Assembly (NCBI RefSeq): GCF_009708035.1 | Contig: NZ_WMBQ01000002.1 | Span: 1,116,001-1,180,000, forward strand | DNA length: 64,000 nucleotides | Direction of reading: 5' to 3' | Source of the DNA: Hyphomicrobium album | Lineage (GTDB): Bacteria > Pseudomonadota > Alphaproteobacteria > Rhizobiales > Hyphomicrobiaceae | Shown here: piece by piece, positions 59,373 through 64,000 of the stretch | How positions within the stretch are numbered: the first letter of the stretch is position 1 | How the letters are laid out: every line of letters begins with the position of its first letter | Program-made: the position numbers and the translations under genes | The notes under the pieces: generated by a model | Seen by the model: only the letters and a program-made list of their open reading frames with translations | What the model was told of the DNA's origin: nothing | The model's database searches: none

Positions 59373-62300
59373 ATGCGCTTTTCGCACTTCTTTATCGATC
59401 GGCCGATTTTCGCGGCAGTCATCTCTATCGTGTTCGTGATCCTCGGCGCCGTCGCCGTGGGCCGCTTGCCGATTGCCCAGTATCCCGATATCGCGCCGCC
59501 AGTGGTCAACGTCACCGGCCAGTACCCGGGTGCGAGCGCGGAGGTCGTCGCGTCGACAGTCGTCGCGCCGCTCGAGCAGCAGATCAATGGTGTGGAGCAC
59601 ATGCTCTACATCTCGTCGAACTCGACGGTCGACGGCCGCTTCTCCATCTCGGTCACGTTCGATCTCGGCACCAATCTCGATACGGCCCAGGTGCAGGTGC
59701 AGAACCGCGTGGCGATCGCCCAGCCGCGCTTGCCCGCCGACGTGCGCAACATCGGCGTCACCGTCGCCAAGGCCTCGCCCGACCTGATGATGGTCGTGCA
59801 CTTGTATTCCCCCGACCAGTCTCGCGACACGCTGTTCATCTCCAACTACGCCAGCGTCAACGTCGTCGACGTGTTGAGCCGCATCCAGGGCGTCGGCTCG
59901 ATTACCGTGTTCGGCAGCCGCGACTACTCGATGCGCGTGTGGCTGGACCCGGATCGCTTGCAGTCGCTGGGCCTCACTGCCAACGACGTGACCACGGCGC
60001 TGCAGCGGCAGAACGTGCAGGTCGCCGCCGGCATTTTGAACCAGCCACCGGTGCAGCAGCCGGGCGCATTCCAAATTTCGGTGCAGACGCAGGGGCGTCT
60101 CGCCGATCCCAATGAGTTTTCGCAGATCGTCGTCAAGCAGAGCGGCGATGCGGTGGTACGCCTCAAGGACGTGGCGCGCGTCGAGCTCGCCGCCCTCGAC
60201 TATGGCGTGAACTCCTATCTCGACTTGAATCCGGCGACCGGCCTCGGCGTCTTCCAGCTTCCCGGTTCGAATGCCATCGAAACGGCGGAGAAGATCAAGG
60301 CGACCATGGAGGAGCTCTCCAAGAGCTTCCCCGCCGGGCTCAAGTACGACATCATCTACAATCCGACCGACTTCATCCAGCAGTCGGTCGACGCGGTGGT
60401 GACCACCATCCTCGAAGCCGTCGTGCTCGTCGTTTTGGTGGTCATCCTCTTCCTGCAGACATGGCGTGCCGCGATCATTCCGATCGTCGCCATTCCCGTA
60501 TCGCTCATCGGCACGTTCTTCCTGATGTCGCTGTTTGGCTTCTCGCTGAACAATCTGTCGCTGTTCGGCCTCGTGCTCGCCATCGGCATCGTCGTCGACG
60601 ACGCCATCGTCGTGGTCGAGAACGTCGAGCGCAACATGGCGGCTGGCATGAGCCCGCGCGAGGCGGCCTACCGGACTATGGAAGAGGTGGGCGGTGCGCT
60701 CGTTGCCATCGCGCTCGTGCTCTCAGCCGTGTTCGTGCCGTCAACCTTCATCACCGGCATCTCCGGCCAGTTTTACCGCCAGTTCGCGCTGACCATCGCT
60801 GGCGCCACGGTCATCTCGCTGGTCGTCTCCCTCACGCTGTCGCCGGCATTGTGCGCGCTGCTCCTCAAGCCGCACAGCGAGAAGCACAAGACGCCCTGGT
60901 ACATGTGGCCGGTGGAGGCCTTCTTCCGCGCCTTCAACTGGTCGTTCGAAAAGGCCTCGCACGGCTATGCCTGGATGGTTGGGCGCCTCGTCCGGCTGGC
61001 AGTGCTGATGTTGCTCGTCTATGTGGGCGTCATCGCCTTCGGCCTGAACGAGTTCCGCAAGACGCCGATCGGGTTCATTCCGGCGGTGGACGGTGGCTAC
61101 CTCATCACCATCACGCAGCTCCCCCCCGCCGCCTCGCTCGACCGCACCGACGCCGTCAACCGGCGCGCCGTCGAGCTGGCGCTCGATACGCCGGGCGTCG
61201 CGCACGCCGTGAACATCGTCGGCTTCTCGGGTGCGACGCGCACCAACGCGCCCAACGCCGGCGCGGTGTTCGTCGTGCTGAAGCCGTTCGAGGAGCGCGC
61301 CAAGGATCCGAACCAGTCGGCGCAGGCAATCCAAAAGGCGCTGATGGGCAAGTTCTCCACCATCCGCGACGCGCAGGTGCTCGTCGTCGCGCCGCCACCG
61401 GTGCGCGGCATCGGCAGCGCCGGCGGCTTCCGGATGATGATCCAGGATCGCGGTAACGCTGGCCCTGGAGCGCTGCAGCAGGCGGTCTACGCGATGATGG
61501 GTCGCGCCAATCAGACGCCCGGCCTGCAACAGGTCTTCTCGCTGTTCGAGAACGCCACGCCGCAGCTCTACCTCGACATCGATCGAGTCAAGGCGCAGAT
61601 GCTCGGCATCAATGTCACCGACGTGTTCACGGCGCTGCAGACGTTTCTCGGCTCCGCCTACGTTAACGACTTCAACCTGCTCGGCCGCACCTTCCGCGTG
61701 ACGGCGCAGGCTGACAGCGCTTTCCGCGTCAACACCAAGGACATCCTGCGGCTGCGGGTGCGCAACTCGCAGGGCGATACTGTGCCGCTCGGCACGTTCA
61801 CGACGGTGCGCGACATCTCCGCTCCCTCGCGCGTGCCCCGCTACAACCTCTATCCCGCCGCCGAGCTCGACGGCTCCGCCGCGCCCGGCTACTCGCAAGG
61901 CCAGGCGATCGACATGATGCAGAAGATCGCCGACGAAACGCTGCCGCAGGGGTTCAGCTACGAGTGGACGGAGCTCGCCTACCAGCAGATCCGCGCCGGC
62001 AACACGGCGGCCTTCGCCTTCGCGCTCGGCGTCGTGTTCGTGTTTCTCGTGCTCGCCGCGCAGTTCGAAAGTTTGACGCTGCCCCTGGCCGTCATCCTGA
62101 TCGTGCCGATGAGCTTGATCGCCTCGATCACCGGCGTCGTCATGCGCGGAATGGACAACAACATCCTCACGCAGGTCGGCTTCATCGTGCTCATTGGTCT
62201 CGCCGCGAAGAACGCGATTCTGATCGTCGAGTTCGCGGCGCAGCTCGAGCAGCAGGGCAAGACCAAGTTCGAGGCGGCGACGGAGGCGGCGCGGCTGCGC

Positions 62301-62552
62301 ATGCGCCCTATCCTCATGACGTCGCTCGCGTTCATCCTCGGCGTGGTTCCGCTCGTCTGGGCGATCGGCGCCGGCGCCGAGCTGCGGCAGGCACTCGGCA
62401 CCGCCGTGTTCGCCGGCATGATCGGCGTCACGTTCTTCGGTCTCATCTTTACGCCGGTGTTCTACGTCACCTGCCGGTGGCTCGGCGACCGCTTCTCGCG
62501 CCGTCGTCCAGAGGACGCCGCCCCCGCGGGGGCCGTGCACCCGGCCGAATGA
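59373..62552 (+). CDS. RND multidrug efflux permease (HAE1/AcrB-MexF type)
   Basis: 1059 residues, the family length, starting RFSHFFIDRPIFAAVISIVFVILGAVAV. Features: porter regions with VNVTGQYPGASAEVV, the central FGLVLAIGIVVDDAIVVVENVERNMAAGM (proton-relay Asp pair DD), and FIVLIGLAAKNAILIVEFAAQLEQQG in TM10. All residues for proton-driven export are visible. Probably exports hydrophobic toxic compounds; specificity is not readable. Follows the adaptor in an operon. Confidence 0.95.
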   Translation: MRFSHFFIDRPIFAAVISIVFVILGAVAVGRLPIAQYPDIAPPVVNVTGQYPGASAEVVASTVVAPLEQQINGVEHMLYISSNSTVDGRFSISVTFDLGTNLDTAQVQVQNRVAIAQPRLPADVRNIGVTVAKASPDLMMVVHLYSPDQSRDTLFISNYASVNVVDVLSRIQGVGSITVFGSRDYSMRVWLDPDRLQSLGLTANDVTTALQRQNVQVAAGILNQPPVQQPGAFQISVQTQGRLADPNEFSQIVVKQSGDAVVRLKDVARVELAALDYGVNSYLDLNPATGLGVFQLPGSNAIETAEKIKATMEELSKSFPAGLKYDIIYNPTDFIQQSVDAVVTTILEAVVLVVLVVILFLQTWRAAIIPIVAIPVSLIGTFFLMSLFGFSLNNLSLFGLVLAIGIVVDDAIVVVENVERNMAAGMSPREAAYRTMEEVGGALVAIALVLSAVFVPSTFITGISGQFYRQFALTIAGATVISLVVSLTLSPALCALLLKPHSEKHKTPWYMWPVEAFFRAFNWSFEKASHGYAWMVGRLVRLAVLMLLVYVGVIAFGLNEFRKTPIGFIPAVDGGYLITITQLPPAASLDRTDAVNRRAVELALDTPGVAHAVNIVGFSGATRTNAPNAGAVFVVLKPFEERAKDPNQSAQAIQKALMGKFSTIRDAQVLVVAPPPVRGIGSAGGFRMMIQDRGNAGPGALQQAVYAMMGRANQTPGLQQVFSLFENATPQLYLDIDRVKAQMLGINVTDVFTALQTFLGSAYVNDFNLLGRTFRVTAQADSAFRVNTKDILRLRVRNSQGDTVPLGTFTTVRDISAPSRVPRYNLYPAAELDGSAAPGYSQGQAIDMMQKIADETLPQGFSYEWTELAYQQIRAGNTAAFAFALGVVFVFLVLAAQFESLTLPLAVILIVPMSLIASITGVVMRGMDNNILTQVGFIVLIGLAAKNAILIVEFAAQLEQQGKTKFEAATEAARLRMRPILMTSLAFILGVVPLVWAIGAGAELRQALGTAVFAGMIGVTFFGLIFTPVFYVTCRWLGDRFSRRRPEDAAPAGAVHPAE

Positions 62553-62719
62553 GCCGCATTGTTTGGAGGCGCCACATGCACCGATCGGTTTTCGCCCGCC
62601 GCATGTCGTGGCGCACATAATTCTATCATTGTTGGAGGAGCCCGCCGCCACCTGAAGCGTTGACCTCTGCAACACGTGATTGCTCTGCACCCAGCCAACT
62701 CAAGTAAGCGAGGCGCCAG

Positions 62720-63178
62720 ATGATCAAATTGACTGTCAACGGAGCCCCAGCGACTTTCGACGGCGATCCGTCGATGCCGTTGCTGTGGTTCCTTCGCGAT
62801 GTGCAGGGATTGACGGGCACGAAGTTCGGCTGCGGCGTCGCTCAATGTGGCGCTTGCACGGTGCACGTGAACGGCGAGCCGCGCCGCTCCTGCGTGTCCC
62901 CCATTGGCACGCTGGAAGGCGCTGACGTCACCACCATCGAGGGCGCGAAGGGCAAGGAGACGGAAGCGGTACGTGCCGCCTGGGTCGCCATCGACGTGCC
63001 GCAGTGCGGCTACTGCCAGTCCGGCCAGATCATGTCGGCCGTAGGCCTGCTCAGCATGAACCCCAAGCCGACGGACGAGGACATCGACCTCGCCATGACC
63101 GGCAACGTCTGCCGCTGCTGCACCTATCACAGAATCCGCGCCGCCATCCACGACGCGGCCGGACGGATGGAGGGCTGA
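62720..63178 (+). CDS. Molybdenum hydroxylase [2Fe-2S] subunit (IorA-like)
   Basis: 152 residues: first cluster [21 protein letters not shown] (about 43-63) and second cluster [11 protein letters not shown] with [15 protein letters not shown]. This two-cluster small subunit is that of isoquinoline 1-oxidoreductase/xanthine dehydrogenase-family enzymes. GCGAGGCG stands before the ATG. The large subunit gene follows by 2 bp. A 167 bp gap before it, after the RND gene, likely holds a promoter. Confidence 0.9.
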   Translation: MIKLTVNGAPATFDGDPSMPLLWFLRDVQGLTGTKFGCGVAQCGACTVHVNGEPRRSCVSPIGTLEGADVTTIEGAKGKETEAVRAAWVAIDVPQCGYCQSGQIMSAVGLLSMNPKPTDEDIDLAMTGNVCRCCTYHRIRAAIHDAAGRMEG

Positions 63179-63180
63179 GC

Positions 63181-64000
63181 ATGAACGTTCCCGTTTCAGC
63201 CAATCGCCGCCAGTTTTTGCAAGGCTCCGCCGCCGTCGGCCTCGTCGTCGGCTTCCACCTGCCTGGACAAGAGCGCGCGCATGCGGCCGACGCCACGGGC
63301 GAATTCGTGCCGAACGCCTTCATCCGCATCGCCCCCGACAACACGGTGACGGTGCTCTCCAAGCACATCGAGTTCGGCCAGGGACCCTATACCGGTATTG
63401 CCACCATCCTCGCGGAGGAGCTCGACGCCGACTGGGCGCAGATGCGGGTCGAATCCGCACCGGCCGACGCGACGAAGTATGCCAACAGCGCCTTCGGCAT
63501 TCAGGGCACTGGCGGCTCGACGGCCATGGCAAACTCGTGGGATCAGCTGCGTTCGGCGGGTGCCGAGGCACGCGCCCGGCTCGTCGCCGCTGCAGCAAAG
63601 CAGTGGGGCGTCGACGCCGCCTCGATCACGGTCGAAAAGGGCGTCGTCAAGGACGCCTCAGGCAAGCAAGCGACGTTCGGCGAGCTGGCCGAGCTCGCGC
63701 AAAAGACCGAGGTCGCCGGACCCTTCAAGCTAAAGGAGCCGGACGCCTGGAAGCTGATCGGCACGCCGAGGCTGCCGAAGGTCGACACGCTGCCGAAGAC
63801 GAATGGCACGGCGATCTACACCATCGACGTGAAGATGCCGAACATGCTCACCTGCGTGCTCGCGCGGCCGTCGCGCTTCAACGCCAAGGCAAAGTCGTTC
63901 GATCCGGCGCCGGCGCTCGCCATCCCCGGCGTGAAAGAGGTCTTCGCCGTGCCGCAGGGCGTCGCCGTGCTCGCGGAAAACTTCTGGGCGGCGAAGAAGG
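63181..64000 (+). CDS. Molybdopterin-binding subunit of an IorB-like hydroxylase (partial, 3' end off the window)
   Basis: First 273 residues. N-terminal Tat signal with ANRRQFLQGSAAVGLVVGFH, then NAFIRIAPDNTVTVLSKHIEFGQGPYTGIATILAEELDAD, DATKYANSAFGIQGTGGSTAMANSWDQLRSAGAEARARLVAAA. This is the IorB/aldehyde oxidase family whose large subunit is exported folded with its cofactor to the periplasm. Substrate class is N-heterocycles or aldehydes. Likely electrons go to a cytochrome c, often encoded next, beyond the window. Confidence 0.9.
   Translation, partial: MNVPVSANRRQFLQGSAAVGLVVGFHLPGQERAHAADATGEFVPNAFIRIAPDNTVTVLSKHIEFGQGPYTGIATILAEELDADWAQMRVESAPADATKYANSAFGIQGTGGSTAMANSWDQLRSAGAEARARLVAAAAKQWGVDAASITVEKGVVKDASGKQATFGELAELAQKTEVAGPFKLKEPDAWKLIGTPRLPKVDTLPKTNGTAIYTIDVKMPNMLTCVLARPSRFNAKAKSFDPAPALAIPGVKEVFAVPQGVAVLAENFWAAKK

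Noticed and set aside
58266-60074. 602-codon minus-strand open frame across adaptor and pump genes
   Set aside because: It spans two well-supported plus-strand genes and their junction; composition typical of antisense frames.
60741-62690. 649-codon minus-strand open frame opposite the RND pump
   Set aside because: Antisense shadow of a GC-rich gene; the plus strand encodes an intact RND permease.
1-64000. CRISPR arrays, insertion sequences, prophage or integrase genes
   Set aside because: No regularly spaced repeats, transposase motifs or integrase-like proteins were found on reading either strand.

Overview
The window looks like chromosome from a methylotrophic alphaproteobacterium, most like Hyphomicrobium or a relative in Hyphomicrobiales. 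It carries a nearly complete set of tetrahydromethanopterin (H4MPT) and methylofuran C1 genes (fae, mtdB, mch, mptG, mfnB-type and associated unknown genes), pqqABCDE, and a PQQ/lanthanide-associated (lut-type) ABC system. DNA is GC-rich, genes are dense, and many neighbours overlap by 4 bp. No insertion sequence, prophage, integrase or CRISPR array was seen.

Layout. 1-4017 (minus): lut-type system with periplasmic binding protein, YVTN beta-propeller, ATPase and permease (the permease runs off the left edge). 4289-11581 (plus): one tightly packed run with a DUF3280 protein, a NitT/TauT-like ABC importer, then mfnB, a folB-like gene, an amino-acid-kinase-fold gene, a DHPS-like gene, a DUF447 gene and a GNAT gene. 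11578-20092: the remaining C1-cofactor genes (mfnF-like, HisA/F-like, fae, CitG-like, two ATP-grasp ligases, mch, mtdB, mptG). 20143-21122: pterin genes (PCD, folK), closed by a strong bidirectional terminator. 21188-25202 (minus): a class I cytochrome c and pqqA-B-C-D-E. 25788-35820: assimilatory sulfur metabolism (cysG, cysJ, cysI, two TSUP exporters, cysN, cysD, cysH). 36444-40669: housekeeping or assorted genes with tRNA-Pro, followed by tRNA-Arg at 40862. 41236-52523: a more accessory stretch holding a methyltransferase, small unknown proteins, an A-type cytochrome c oxidase cluster bracketed by two DUF2189 paralogues, and a GT25 glycosyltransferase. 52563-64000: DUF1236 and GlsB-type envelope/stress proteins, a PQQ-type sorbosone dehydrogenase, a tautomerase, a TetR/azoreductase pair with visible operators, an RND efflux pair, and the start of a molybdenum hydroxylase (IorAB-like).

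How the genes fit together. Periplasmic PQQ dehydrogenases (none of the methanol type are in the window) would need PQQ from pqqABCDE and, if lanthanide-dependent, metal supplied through the lut-type system. The formaldehyde formed is condensed with H4MPT by Fae and oxidised by MtdB and Mch. The mfn/mpt/pterin genes make the two C1 carriers. The formyltransferase/hydrolase complex (fhcABCD) is not in the window.

The least explained parts are the DUF3280 plus NitT/TauT-like importer wedged between the lut-type and methylofuran genes, the C1-linked genes without a settled reaction (CitG-like, two ATP-grasp proteins, DUF447, HisA/F-like), the structured pqqA leader with a pqqA/pqqB terminator, and the DUF2189/PuuD-like neighbourhood of the oxidase. 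All names rest on reading motifs and gene order by eye; no database search was possible.
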